A DNA stretch of 50,088 bases from Deltaproteobacteria bacterium (lineage in GTDB: Bacteria; Desulfobacterota; Binatia; UBA9968; JAJDTQ01): contig JAPOPM010000116.1 of assembly GCA_026712905.1 (NCBI GenBank), positions 1 through 50,088 on the forward strand, read 5' to 3'. Below the pieces are notes generated by a model that was given only the letters and a program-made list of their open reading frames with translations, was not told where the DNA came from and did no database searches. Positions 19,382 to 27,980 of this stretch are shown piece after piece. Positions within the stretch are counted from its first letter, which is position 1, and the number at the start of each line of letters is the position of its first letter. Made by a program: the position numbers and the translations under genes.

Positions 19382-21511
19382 TCACCGGCGGCCGGGTGAA
19401 GCGACCGTCGCTTCCAACGCGAACAGGCCGAAGAGTTCTTCGCGCGTCATCTGGGCAGACAAATCCAACGACACATCATCCACCAGTTCATCGAACAGCT
19501 TTTGCTTTCTTTCCAGGATCTCGTCAATGCGTTGTTCGATGGTGCCGGTGCTGGAATATTTGATCACATTTACCTTGACAGGTTGGCCCATACGATGGCT
19601 GCGATCCTCTGCTTGGCGCTCCACTGCCGGGTTCCACCACCGATCGAGGTGAAATACATAGGACGCTTCTTGCAGATTGAGCCCCAGGCCGCCGGCTCGT
19701 AGGGACAGCACCAACGCCCGGTGCTCGCTGTTCGCCTTGAACCGCTGGACGACGGCCTCCCTTTCCTCTGCGTTCATGGCGCCAGTAAAGGACAGCGGCC
19801 CAAATTCGCTCAGGTATTGTGCGGCAGCCGTCACCCCAAACACTTCGCTGGTGTACTGGGAAAACACCAACGCCTTGTGCCCTTGTGCCGACAATTGTAG
19901 CAAGCGTTCTCGGATGTCGGCGAGCTTGCTGGACTCACCCGTCTTGGGATCTGCGTTGCAGATCTGCTTCAAACGCGTGATGAGCTGAAGGACGTGCTCG
20001 ACGCCGACCTCGGTCCCCAGGGACTTGAGATACACGATTCCTTCCTTCTCCGCCTTGTCGTAGCTCTCACGCTGCCTCGGGTTCAAGTCAATTGTCACCT
20101 TGGTCGTCTGCTTTGGCGGGAGATCGGCCAGGACATCGGCCTTCTTCCGGCGAACCTGCAACTCCCTATGCCGCGCCTGCAATCTCACGCCCGGATAGTA
20201 GCTGCTCACCAAGCCGCCGTCATCATGGTCCACAAACTCCAGGATCGAGGCCAACTCCTCTTCATGATTTTCGATAGGCGTACCCGTTAGCGCCCACGAA
20301 CGCCGCCGCCGCAAACCCTTGAGGGCACGACTGGTATCGTTCCGGTTCTTGATGCGCTGGGCCTCGTCGGCAACAACCAAATCCCAGGTTTGTCCGCGCA
20401 ACGGCAACTCCGGTCCCCTGCTGAAGTCCGCCCGTAACGTGTCGTAGCTGATCAAAGTAACGTCCACGTCGGCGTTCCACTGCCAGTCGCGATCGTTGGG
20501 GACGCCACGGACAATGATGGCGGAGAGATCTGGAGCCCATTTCGCCAACTCGCGCCTCCACTGGTCCAGAAGACTGGCTGGTGCGGCCACGAGACACGTT
20601 TTGACCTCGCCCTGCATCTGAAGAATCCGTAAGGCGGCGATGGCCTGGACGGTCTTCCCCAAGCCCATGTCGTCAGCCAGAAGCAAACGCTCATTCTCCA
20701 ACAACGCACGCACGCCGTCCTTCTGAAACGGCATCAACTCGCCGGGCCAACTCAATGAGTGGTCCTCAGATTCCCGAGGTACACTTGTGGGGGCTGCCAG
20801 TACCGCCCAGAGGCGTTCCGCCAGCGTCAAACCATCTCGTGGGATCGCGTTGCCCTCTTCGTCATTCTCCGCCGGAACCCGGTATCCCGGAGATCCGGGA
20901 GATTCGGAAGATTCGGCTGCGACCTGCAACGACGTCAGACTGACTACGACAACAAGGCCCGACGTTGCGGTCAGGGCCTGCACATGTGGATCCGCGAACG
21001 CTTCATCCAGGCCGCGGCGGGTGCGCTCGAACGGCTCGGTCGGATCGGCACCACATAGAACTTGGTTCAAGAGTTGATGTGAGACTGTCTCATCGTCGAG
21101 GTGCTCGGATTGCCCATCGACAGCTACCCTTGTGGTTCGCAGCACCTCGCCGGGGCGCCCCTCACGATTCTCTTTGAGGCCCGCCGTCGTCACGACGCGG
21201 TAGACTGAAGAGCCACTGGAAGGTTCATGGGGGATCACTCCGTCCCGTGGCGTCTCCGCCGCCAAGGTGAGCACCAGCACAGGGCAAGGCTCCATGCCAC
21301 CGAACAAAGTGTCGCTCAGCCGTGACATCACCTCCGAGTTGACCGACTGCCGTCCCATCCTGGCCCGGGTAAAACGAAAACTGACAGGCGCGCCGTTGGG
21401 CGTCGTTTGGAACAGTCCGGCTCGGATACCGTTGCCGTCTTCGTCCTTGACGAACCGTAGCCACGCTACTACCCCCGATCCTAGGGTCTCGGTTACGTCG
21501 GCGATAGACAC
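19382..21511 (-). CDS. SNF2-family DEAD/DEAH-like helicase
   Basis: A 709-residue SNF2/RapA-type ATPase. The N-terminal 255 residues are not recognised. The ATPase core starts at PGELMPFQKDGVRALL. Motif I is DDMGLGKT (280-287), motif II is DEAQ (382-385; Gln where most SNF2 proteins have His), and motif III is ALTGTPIEN. Motifs V and VI are in LSLRAGGLGLNLQEASYVF and RQAEDRSHRMGQ. These enzymes translocate on double-stranded DNA and move bound proteins. SNF2 proteins occur in several phage-defence systems (DISARM, Zorya, some BREX types). It is the last gene of the minus-strand island set, 19 bp after the BrxD-like gene. Confidence 0.9.
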   Translation of the reverse strand: MSIADVTETLGSGVVAWLRFVKDEDGNGIRAGLFQTTPNGAPVSFRFTRARMGRQSVNSEVMSRLSDTLFGGMEPCPVLVLTLAAETPRDGVIPHEPSSGSSVYRVVTTAGLKENREGRPGEVLRTTRVAVDGQSEHLDDETVSHQLLNQVLCGADPTEPFERTRRGLDEAFADPHVQALTATSGLVVVVSLTSLQVAAESSESPGSPGYRVPAENDEEGNAIPRDGLTLAERLWAVLAAPTSVPRESEDHSLSWPGELMPFQKDGVRALLENERLLLADDMGLGKTVQAIAALRILQMQGEVKTCLVAAPASLLDQWRRELAKWAPDLSAIIVRGVPNDRDWQWNADVDVTLISYDTLRADFSRGPELPLRGQTWDLVVADEAQRIKNRNDTSRALKGLRRRRSWALTGTPIENHEEELASILEFVDHDDGGLVSSYYPGVRLQARHRELQVRRKKADVLADLPPKQTTKVTIDLNPRQRESYDKAEKEGIVYLKSLGTEVGVEHVLQLITRLKQICNADPKTGESSKLADIRERLLQLSAQGHKALVFSQYTSEVFGVTAAAQYLSEFGPLSFTGAMNAEEREAVVQRFKANSEHRALVLSLRAGGLGLNLQEASYVFHLDRWWNPAVERQAEDRSHRMGQPVKVNVIKYSSTGTIEQRIDEILERKQKLFDELVDDVSLDLSAQMTREELFGLFALEATVASPGRR

Positions 21512-21530
21512 GGTTCAGTTCCAGGCGCGA

Positions 21531-22826
21531 TCACAGGGAATCCGTGCTCTCGTCCTCAGAGCCGCGTTCCAGGTCTCGGTCCTCCGTGTACGCCAAGCGA
21601 TACTCTTCACCCTCGATCTCAGGCTTTGCACCAGGGTAAAGCCGCCGCAGGTCCCACTCATTGATTGCTGCCCTTACTCTGTAACGCATCCGGTTACGAT
21701 GGCTATCGCCGGCGGTCTTCGCTGCCAACGGGGGAGCATCCCATTCGTAGGCAGTAGAATAAATTTGACGAAGCTTCTCCAGCGTGTCGTGCATGTCAGC
21801 TTCGGCAGGTCGTCCCAGTTCTTTTTGGCACGCCTGTTCCAGGAGCCGCATACCGGTCTCGGCGCGCGGAGCAAGTTCCATGTACCGGCTGGATGCCATC
21901 TTCGGACCTACATAATCACGATCCTTCTTGCCGTCCGTGCTAATGACGGCGGTGGCAAAGTCCCCTGACACCGTCCCCACAACGACCAACCCGGGATTCT
22001 TCTCTCCGACCGCTTTGCCAATCCACCGGGCCAACTCCGCGTACGCCCGGCCCCGTTGCAACAGCGAGTAGGAACCGATCAACTCGATCTCGTCTAGCAG
22101 CACGACCCAACCCTTGTAGCCAGCGCCCTTGATCAGTTGGGTTGCAAACCGCAGCCACTGCGACGGCAGCTCCGCTGCCTTAGGTGCGCCAAAGGAATAA
22201 TTCCGATATTGGCCGATCTGGCGTAGGCCGTCCTTCACGCGCGAGATCTTGATTTTCTCGCCCGCCCAAAACCGCTCGATGTCCCAGTGGAGATCAAGGT
22301 CGCCATTCAGCCTCTCATAGACCATGAGGCTTGCCGGAAACATGCGATTGAAGATACCGGCCTCTGCGGCTCGGTTCGTCCACTCATAGAGACGGGCGTA
22401 GGCGGCAGAGTTGAAATTCAGGGACTGTCCCAACTCCTCGATTAAGCGGCCGCGACGCTTGGGGAGCCGGCCGTTCTCCACGGCGGATTTGTACACCTTG
22501 CCAAGGTCGTAGAGTGGCGTTTCCTTGCTGACGGCGACCCTGCTGCAGACAAAACCACGGGACAGGGCCAGTTGTTCCAGGTAGGTAAGAAGATGCGACT
22601 TGCCCGCACCGAAGTCACCCGACACGAGCATCCCGAGAGCATCCTCGGGCGGGGCCTCCCCATCGGCAGCCTTGGTGAGCTGTTCGTCGAACTGGCGTTC
22701 CGCCTCTGGCTGGTTGCAGCCGAGAAGGCTCACGGCATCCCTGTTTGGCACGCCGTTGCGGAGCGCTTCAAGAGCACGCCGGCAGGTTGTCACGGACTGT
22801 TCAGTGGGCACCGTTTCCTCCTCCAT
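21531..22826 (-). CDS. BrxD-like DUF2791 P-loop ATPase
   Basis: A 431-residue ATPase resembling the BrxC/BrxD family (DUF2791, PF10923) of BREX phage defence. Walker A is GDFGAGKS (70-77), followed by HLLTYLEQLALSRGFVCSRV. Walker B is VVLLDEIELI (241-250), after the typical LRFATQLIKGAGYKGW. A sensor-like VVVGTVSGDF follows. BrxD-size proteins accompany helicases in type 2 BREX, but no pglX methylase, pglZ phosphatase or other BREX core gene is present, so this is not a classical BREX locus. The C-terminal 60 residues are charged and family-variable. It is flanked by the P-loop-less relative upstream and the SNF2 helicase downstream. Confidence 0.85.
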   Translation of the reverse strand: MEEETVPTEQSVTTCRRALEALRNGVPNRDAVSLLGCNQPEAERQFDEQLTKAADGEAPPEDALGMLVSGDFGAGKSHLLTYLEQLALSRGFVCSRVAVSKETPLYDLGKVYKSAVENGRLPKRRGRLIEELGQSLNFNSAAYARLYEWTNRAAEAGIFNRMFPASLMVYERLNGDLDLHWDIERFWAGEKIKISRVKDGLRQIGQYRNYSFGAPKAAELPSQWLRFATQLIKGAGYKGWVVLLDEIELIGSYSLLQRGRAYAELARWIGKAVGEKNPGLVVVGTVSGDFATAVISTDGKKDRDYVGPKMASSRYMELAPRAETGMRLLEQACQKELGRPAEADMHDTLEKLRQIYSTAYEWDAPPLAAKTAGDSHRNRMRYRVRAAINEWDLRRLYPGAKPEIEGEEYRLAYTEDRDLERGSEDESTDSL

Positions 22827-22869
22827 TCAGTGATGATGAACCACGGGATGTGCGACTAGCGCTGACCCG

Positions 22870-22893
22870 GAAGCCCAATCACTGACGGGCTTC
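22870..22893 (-). promoter_or_regulatory. Intercistronic hairpin
   Basis: GAAGCCC and GGGCTTC form a 7-bp stem with a 10-nt loop directly after the stop codon of the 320-residue gene and 44 bp before the BrxD-like start. It may protect or attenuate the mRNA between the two genes. No T-tract follows. Confidence 0.35.
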
Positions 22894-23856
22894 TCACGAC
22901 AGTCGGACCAGAGACGCCACAGGATTGACAAGATTTCGGTCACGCACGTCATTCATGATCCTGGTGCGTAGAGCCGGATATACGCCGTAGCCTCTGGAGG
23001 CTGGACTTTCGTCGAGAAACTCGTCGTTGGTCAAAACGAATAGGAGCATCCCAGGCAAGCGATCGCTGTCGTCGACAAACTCGCGCAGCAATTCGTAGTG
23101 GTCCAGGGTCATGGCCCGACTGTAATAGCGGCGGCCGTCCTTCGGGTTGCGCGCCAGCGTCACCCGTGAGTTATCCAGCAACACCACCGTCCCTGCGCAG
23201 CCGGAAAACTGGATCCAATAGAGCGTGGACTGGATGAAGTATCGCGCCGTCGTTCGGTTGATGCCGCTGTAGATGGCGAAAGGACGAACGCTGCTGACGC
23301 GAGTGTTGTCTCCCCTCAACCAATCGAGGATGGGCTGAGCGTTGTAGGAGCCGCTTTCCAGAACATCCTCGTTTTCGCAAAGGTGGCACATGGCCACACG
23401 GAAGTCTCGGGCCATGTTCGGGTTCCTGAAGACTTTGTCCTGAATGATCGGCCTCAGGTTCTGTATGATCAGCCGCTTCTCCAGAGCGTTAGCGTCGGCA
23501 ATAGCATCGAAGATATTGTCGGAGGCGTTGACATCCAGACCGTCGACGGAGTAGGACTTCTCCGCCGCCGAACAAAGGATGAAACGACGGGCCAGAAGTC
23601 GCCAATCGACTTGACGGGCCAGCCCGAAGAAAATGTCCTGGGGCATGTGCGCTCGCAACTCTGCAGCGTTCAGACTGGCAACGACAAAGCCGTCCTCGTC
23701 GCAGCGCTGCCTCACGGTGTCTTGGAGCGCCGACTTCAATAGCTCGGGAGTTACTGCGAACTTCACCGCCGCACCACCGTCCCTGATGAATCCGGACGAC
23801 AAATACTCATCGTCAATGAACCGCATCCACTCCTGTAACGGTAAGGTTGTCGACAT
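22894..23856 (-). CDS. P-loop-less DUF2791-like protein
   Basis: A 320-residue protein with no clear family by eye, but it parallels the BrxD-like neighbour. A Walker-B-like strand VVLLDNSR (224-231) follows STLYWIQFSGCAGT, just as VVLLDEIE follows a similar helix in the neighbour. LLFVLTNDEFLDE (271-283) and GYGVYPALRTRI (289-300) match the sensor/Arg-finger end of BrxC/BrxD proteins. At the N-terminus, where Walker A should lie, it has FIRDGGAAVKFAV, without GxxxxGK[ST]. The acidic pair of Walker B is also lost (Asp-Asn). This looks like a catalytically dead paralogue acting as a structural partner. It starts with TGATG overlap to the upstream gene, so it is translationally coupled. Confidence 0.8.
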   Translation of the reverse strand: MSTTLPLQEWMRFIDDEYLSSGFIRDGGAAVKFAVTPELLKSALQDTVRQRCDEDGFVVASLNAAELRAHMPQDIFFGLARQVDWRLLARRFILCSAAEKSYSVDGLDVNASDNIFDAIADANALEKRLIIQNLRPIIQDKVFRNPNMARDFRVAMCHLCENEDVLESGSYNAQPILDWLRGDNTRVSSVRPFAIYSGINRTTARYFIQSTLYWIQFSGCAGTVVLLDNSRVTLARNPKDGRRYYSRAMTLDHYELLREFVDDSDRLPGMLLFVLTNDEFLDESPASRGYGVYPALRTRIMNDVRDRNLVNPVASLVRLS

Positions 23857-24656
23857 CAGCCGCCTCCGGAAAATCGTATCCCGTAATACGCCACATCGTT
23901 GCCGTCAGGACCCACGAACGTAAACAAGCCCTTGGCACTGCGCGCACCCGTGGAGGATGGAAAAGAAACGGAGGCGCCCTTACGTGTCGATCGGGGACCA
24001 TTCAAATCGAGGAGGTAAACGTCTCGTGCGAAGTCGGTACGGTCATAGTCTCGACTGCTGCCGGGTAGGGATGTGAACAGTCGGTAGATGCGGTCGAGCG
24101 GCACGACTGTCCCGAAGCCTCCACTACCAGCCAAATCCGCGGACACGTCGCGCACAATCTCCACGTAGACACTGTAAAGCGATTCAAGAAACCGGGCCGA
24201 CTCGAAGCGGCCGGCCTTCTTCTGGTTCCCTAGCAGTAGACCGACCAAGTAAGATGGGCGGATGGTGGAAACCTTCTTCTTGTCGACACGAACCGCCCGG
24301 TCACTGGGAATGACACGCAAGATGGAAGGATGAGAGACCAAGCGACCTTCCCGTTCGTGAATCGTCAGCCCGCGCTCGGAAGCGACACGGCGCAACTCCC
24401 CTACGTAACTGTCCCCGAGATACTGCTCTTCGTCGATATCCGTGAATGGCCAGGATTGCGTGGCATTGGACGTCGATTGGCTCACGGACGCCAACGCGCC
24501 ATCAAGTCTCTCCTGAACCCTCTTCATACCGACGATGGAACCTTCCCGGGCCGCCTTCTGCAATTGCCTAGCCAGCTTTGTCAGCTCCGCTACCGCGTCC
24601 AACATCATCGCGGAAGCACGTTCAGCGTCGCGGAACCCTTGCTCGAAATCAGGCAT
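23856..24656 (-). CDS. Unknown 266-residue protein, first large gene of the ATPase set
   Basis: I do not recognise a named domain. Residues 1-65 form long helices with heptad-like spacing (FEQGFRDAERASAMMLDAVA, LTKLARQLQKAA), suggesting a coiled coil. A middle part with SYVGELRRVASERGLTIHER and HPSILRVIPSDRAVRVDKKK has the look of a helix-turn-helix plus beta wing. The C-terminal half includes a helical segment (ARFLESLYSVYVEIVRDVSA) and a beta-rich end (GLFTFVGPDGNDVAYYGIRF). There is no signal or membrane segment. It is coupled to both neighbours: the 38-residue ORF stops 3 nt upstream, and its own stop overlaps the next start. It probably acts as sensor or adaptor for the ATPases; this is inference. 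Confidence 0.8.
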   Translation of the reverse strand: MPDFEQGFRDAERASAMMLDAVAELTKLARQLQKAAREGSIVGMKRVQERLDGALASVSQSTSNATQSWPFTDIDEEQYLGDSYVGELRRVASERGLTIHEREGRLVSHPSILRVIPSDRAVRVDKKKVSTIRPSYLVGLLLGNQKKAGRFESARFLESLYSVYVEIVRDVSADLAGSGGFGTVVPLDRIYRLFTSLPGSSRDYDRTDFARDVYLLDLNGPRSTRKGASVSFPSSTGARSAKGLFTFVGPDGNDVAYYGIRFSGGG

Positions 24657-24659
24657 TAG

Positions 24660-24776
24660 TTACTCCAAACGTTCAGTCCAAGTGATATAACAACCGTTCA
24701 AATCGACTGCAAATGCCCATTCAATACCAGTAGTGGTGTCACTAGAGCGACAGTCACGACCTTGGAACAAGAGCAT
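24660..24776 (-). CDS. 38-residue ORF between ribD and the island genes
   Basis: The ATG at 24776 lies 14 nt after the ribD stop and the TAA is 3 nt before the next ATG. The peptide begins MLLFQGRDCRSSDTTTGIEW and ends LNGCYITWTERLE. Its composition, unlike GC-shadow ORFs, looks like real protein with aromatic and aliphatic residues. Two readings fit: a remnant of a larger gene cut at the island edge (the end resembles immunity-like or small alpha/beta domains, without a firm match), or a genuine small protein or coupling leader, since the Shine-Dalgarno-like TTGGAG for the next gene is within its last codons. Confidence 0.45.
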   Translation of the reverse strand: MLLFQGRDCRSSDTTTGIEWAFAVDLNGCYITWTERLE

Positions 24777-24790
24777 CGCAGGAAGTTGCC

Positions 24791-25915
24791 TCACAGGTAC
24801 GCCGACACCAGGATATCCTCGCCCAGCCTCCGGACCGTCGGGGCTTCCAGCCGCGGGCTTTGGCGCATGCGCTCGATGCCGAGGTCGCCCACCATGGGGA
24901 GGCCCTCGGCGCCGATGAACTTGGGGGCGTAGAAGCACAGGACCTTGTCCACGGCCTTTTCGGAAATGGCGCGGGCCGCGGTCACGGCGCCGCCTTCCAC
25001 CAGGACGCTGAGGACGTCCGCGCGGGCGAGCTTCCGCAGCACGCGCCGGAAGGAGATGCGGCCGCGGCTCACGGGGAAGCGCCACACCTGGACCCCGAGG
25101 TCTTGCAGGCGCTTGCCGTGGTCCGCGGGGGCGTCGTTGCCGGTGACCAGCACGGTCCTCTCGGGGTGCGGCTGGGTGACCAGCTTGGCGGTGAGGGGCG
25201 TGCGCAGGCGCCGGTCCAGCACGACGCGCAACGGGTCGCGTCCGCCCGGCAGGCGGCAGGTGAGCTGGGGGTCGTCGGCGAGCACGGTGCCGGAGCCCAC
25301 CAATACGGCATCCAGCTCGTTGCGCAGGCGGTGCACGTAGCGGCGCGCGGCCGGTCCGGTGACCCAGCGGGAGTCTCCGGTGGCGGTGGCGATGCGGCCG
25401 TCCAGGGAGGCCGCCAGCTTGAGGGTGACGAAGGGCAGCCCACGGGTGACGTGCTTGACGAAGGCCTCGTTGAGCCGGCGGCATTCCTCTTCCCGCACCG
25501 GCGCATCCACGCGGATACCGGCATCGCGCAGAGCCTGCACGCCACGGCCCGCCACCGCGGGGTTGGCGTCGATCATGCCCGCCACCACCCGTGCGACACC
25601 TGCCTCGATGACGGCGCGGGCGCATGGGGGCGTACGTCCGAAGTGGCTGCAGGGCTCCAGGTTGACGTAGAGCGTGGCGCCGCGCGCCGCCGCTCCGGCG
25701 TCGCGAAGGGCGGCCACCTCCGCGTGGTCCGCGCCGGCCCGGGCATGATGGCCGCGCCCCACGACACGCCCGTCACGCACCACCACCGCGCCCACCATGG
25801 GATTCGGGCTGGTCCGGCCCGCCGCCCGGCGCGCCAGCCGGAGGGCCGCGCCCATGTAACGCTCATCACTGTGCGCGGAAACGTTCATGGCTGAGTCGGG
25901 GAAACCAACGGCCAC
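24791..25915 (-). CDS. ribD: Bifunctional deaminase/reductase RibD
   Basis: RibD performs the second and third steps of the pyrimidine branch of riboflavin synthesis. The N-terminal zinc deaminase shows GAVVVRDGRVVGRGHHARAG, HAEVAAL and PCSHFGRTPPCARA. The C-terminal reductase contains LKLAASLDGRIATATGDSRW, RNELDAVLVGSGTVLADDPQ and VLVEGGAVTAARA. It is 374 residues from the GTG at 25915; an ATG at 25888 is an alternative start with no clear Shine-Dalgarno. The ribE gene that normally follows is displaced by the island, so island genes are the next cistrons on this transcript. Confidence 0.96.
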   Translation of the reverse strand: MAVGFPDSAMNVSAHSDERYMGAALRLARRAAGRTSPNPMVGAVVVRDGRVVGRGHHARAGADHAEVAALRDAGAAARGATLYVNLEPCSHFGRTPPCARAVIEAGVARVVAGMIDANPAVAGRGVQALRDAGIRVDAPVREEECRRLNEAFVKHVTRGLPFVTLKLAASLDGRIATATGDSRWVTGPAARRYVHRLRNELDAVLVGSGTVLADDPQLTCRLPGGRDPLRVVLDRRLRTPLTAKLVTQPHPERTVLVTGNDAPADHGKRLQDLGVQVWRFPVSRGRISFRRVLRKLARADVLSVLVEGGAVTAARAISEKAVDKVLCFYAPKFIGAEGLPMVGDLGIERMRQSPRLEAPTVRRLGEDILVSAYL

Positions 25916-26032
25916 GGTTCCATGCTCACACCTGCCCGAGGGCGCGCCCGAGGACCGGCGGACGGAGCTTCGATCGGCCAGGGAGTACGGTTGCCCGCGC
26001 GTGCGCGGCCGTCGCTCGCCTTGAAGCGCGTC

Positions 26033-26605
26033 TCATGCCGATTCGCTGCCGGAGGGAGCGGAGGTCGGAGGGTTGCCGGCACCGGCGGACTTCCGCCGCA
26101 CCTTGCGCGGAGTTCCCGCCTTGCGCGGCGGCTTGGGCGTGGCGCGGTTGCTCCGCTGGTTGAGGAGGTCCTCCAACTCGGCCATGAACTCGTTGAGGTC
26201 CTTGAAGGAACGGTAGACCGAGGCGAAACGGACGTAGGCCACCGCATCGGTATCGTGCAGCTCGCGCATGGCGGCCTCGCCGATGATGGAGCCGGGGACC
26301 TCCTTTTCGCCGCGTTCCTGGAGGCCGCGCTCGATGCTGTCGGCCATGGCCTCGATGGCGTCCATGCTGACGGGACGCTTCTGACAGGCGCGCTTGAGTC
26401 CGTTGATGATCTTGAGTCGGTCGAAGGCTTCCCGGCGTCCGTCTTTCTTCACCACCATGGGCATGGCCTCTTCCACGCGCTCGTAGGTGGTGAAGCGGCG
26501 CGAGCACACCATGCACTCCCGCCGCCGCCGGATCATCTCGCCGTCCTTCCCCAGCCGGGAGTCGATGACGTGGCTGTTGGACTGGCGGCAAAAGGGGCAT
26601 TTCAT
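26033..26605 (-). CDS. nrdR: Transcriptional repressor NrdR
   Basis: NrdR is the zinc-ribbon/ATP-cone repressor of ribonucleotide reductase genes. The N-terminal zinc ribbon is [10 protein letters not shown] to [14 protein letters not shown] (four Cys). The ATP-cone follows with [19 protein letters not shown]. The last 40 or so residues form a basic, proline-rich tail ([19 protein letters not shown]) not found in the standard protein of about 150-160 residues; here it is 190. Its ATG overlaps the glyA stop (ATGA). The start at 26605 is exact for the family. Confidence 0.96.
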   Translation of the reverse strand: MKCPFCRQSNSHVIDSRLGKDGEMIRRRRECMVCSRRFTTYERVEEAMPMVVKKDGRREAFDRLKIINGLKRACQKRPVSMDAIEAMADSIERGLQERGEKEVPGSIIGEAAMRELHDTDAVAYVRFASVYRSFKDLNEFMAELEDLLNQRSNRATPKPPRKAGTPRKVRRKSAGAGNPPTSAPSGSESA

Positions 26606-27888
26606 GGAACCGCCGTCTTTCCGCGGTACACGGGAAAGCGCTCGCACAGTGCCCGCACGTCGGCGGCGACGGCGGCGAGTCCGGCGTCATCTCCGACGTG
26701 GGAGAGGGCGCGCTGGATCAGCTCGGCGACGAGCCGCATTTCCGGCTCCTTCATGCCGCGTGTGGTGACGGCCGGGGTGCCGATGCGCACGCCGCTGGTG
26801 ACGAACGGCGAGCGGTTGTCGAAGGGTACGGTGTTGCGGTTGGCGGTGATTCCCGCCTGCTCCAGAGTGTCCTGCGCGAGCTTGCCCGTGAGTTCGGAGT
26901 CCCGCAGGTCCATCAGCATCAGGTGGTTCTCGGTGCCGCCGGAAACCAGGCGAAAGCCGCGTTCCATCAGCGCGCCGGCCAGGGCCTTGGCGTTGGCGAC
27001 GATCTGCCGCTGGTAGTCGGCGAACTCCGGGGTCGCGGCTTCCTTCAAACCTACCGCCTTGGCCGCGATGACGTGCATGAGGGGGCCTCCCTGCATGCCC
27101 GGAAACACCCGGCTGTTGAGCGTCTTGGCGTGTTCCTCGCGACAGAGGATCATGCCCCCGCGCGGCCCCCGCAGGGTCTTGTGCGTGGTGGTGGTGACGA
27201 AGTCCGCGTGGGGCACCGGGCTCGGGTGGCAGCCGGCGGCGACCAGTCCGGCGATGTGCGCCATGTCCACCATCAGCAGCGCTCCCACCTCGTCCGCGAT
27301 CTCGCGGAACCTGGGGTAGTCGATGGTGCGCGGATACGCGCTCGCGCCCGCCACGATGAGGCGCGGGCGCTGCTCGCGGGCCAGATCCGCCAACGCGTCG
27401 TAGTCGATGGTCTCGGTTTCCTCCGAGACGCCGTAGGGCACCACGTTGTAAAGCCGCCCGGAGAAGTTCACGGGACTCCCCATGGACAGGTGCCCACCGT
27501 GGGAAAGGTTCATCCCGAGGTAGGTGTCACCGGGGTTCAGCACGGCGAAGTAGACGGCCATGTTCGCCTGGGAACCCGAGTGCGGCTGGACATTGACGTG
27601 CTCCGCGCCGAACAGCTCCCTGGCCCGCTCCACCGCCAGACGCTCCACCACGTCCACGTACTCGCAGCCACCGTAGTAGCGCCGCCCCGGATAGCCCTCC
27701 GCGTACTTGTTGGTCATGAGCGAGCCCTGGGCCTCGAGCACGGCCTCGCTCACCACATTCTCGGACGCGATCAACTCCAGGTTGGACTCGAGGCGCTCGC
27801 TCTCGTCGGCGATCGCTTGAAACACCTCGGGATCGACTTGTTCCAGGCTGGCTGAGATCACTCTCTGTTCCTCGTCGTTGAGCGGCAT
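26602..27888 (-). CDS. glyA: Serine hydroxymethyltransferase
   Basis: GlyA converts serine and tetrahydrofolate to glycine and methylene-THF using PLP. The 428-residue protein has [20 protein letters not shown], the YYGGCEYVD loop, [34 protein letters not shown], and the PLP-lysine motif [16 protein letters not shown]. It leads to nrdR by a 4-nt overlap. In related genomes acpP-fabF-rpiB-glyA is usual; here acpP is directly upstream (91 bp) and fabF and rpiB are absent. Confidence 0.98.
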   Translation of the reverse strand: MPLNDEEQRVISASLEQVDPEVFQAIADESERLESNLELIASENVVSEAVLEAQGSLMTNKYAEGYPGRRYYGGCEYVDVVERLAVERARELFGAEHVNVQPHSGSQANMAVYFAVLNPGDTYLGMNLSHGGHLSMGSPVNFSGRLYNVVPYGVSEETETIDYDALADLAREQRPRLIVAGASAYPRTIDYPRFREIADEVGALLMVDMAHIAGLVAAGCHPSPVPHADFVTTTTHKTLRGPRGGMILCREEHAKTLNSRVFPGMQGGPLMHVIAAKAVGLKEAATPEFADYQRQIVANAKALAGALMERGFRLVSGGTENHLMLMDLRDSELTGKLAQDTLEQAGITANRNTVPFDNRSPFVTSGVRIGTPAVTTRGMKEPEMRLVAELIQRALSHVGDDAGLAAVAADVRALCERFPVYRGKTAVP

Positions 27889-27980
27889 GGCGCGACCAAA
27901 GGGTCACCCATGCCCTTTCATAGGCGTGGCACGTTCCCGCCGGGCGGATGAGACCGCGCGGCGAACGCACGTCCCGGACG

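Larger units (their letters stand above)
18001..24790. mobile_element. Putative defence island inserted between ribD and ribE
   Basis: The glyA-nrdR-ribD genes on the right and ribE-ribBA-ribH-nusB on the left are all on the minus strand in the conventional order, but seven non-riboflavin reading frames lie between them. The inserted genes are less GC-extreme than their neighbours, and the 18170-18226 segment is strikingly AT-rich. Content: an unknown gene and a PIN RNase (plus strand), then SNF2 helicase, BrxD-like ATPase, P-loop-less ATPase-like protein, unknown 266-residue protein and a 38-residue ORF (minus strand). No integrase, transposase, tRNA or obvious flanking direct repeat was found, so the insertion mechanism is unknown. 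Confidence 0.7.

Noticed and set aside
21531..22826. Classical BREX locus
   Set aside because: Only the BrxD-like ATPase is present; no brxA, brxB, pglX, pglZ or brxC/pglY genes are found in the window.
24660..25625. Long minus-strand frame overlapping ribD
   Set aside because: Its upstream part is an arginine/alanine-rich shadow of ribD; only the last 38 codons, from the ATG at 24776, look protein-like.
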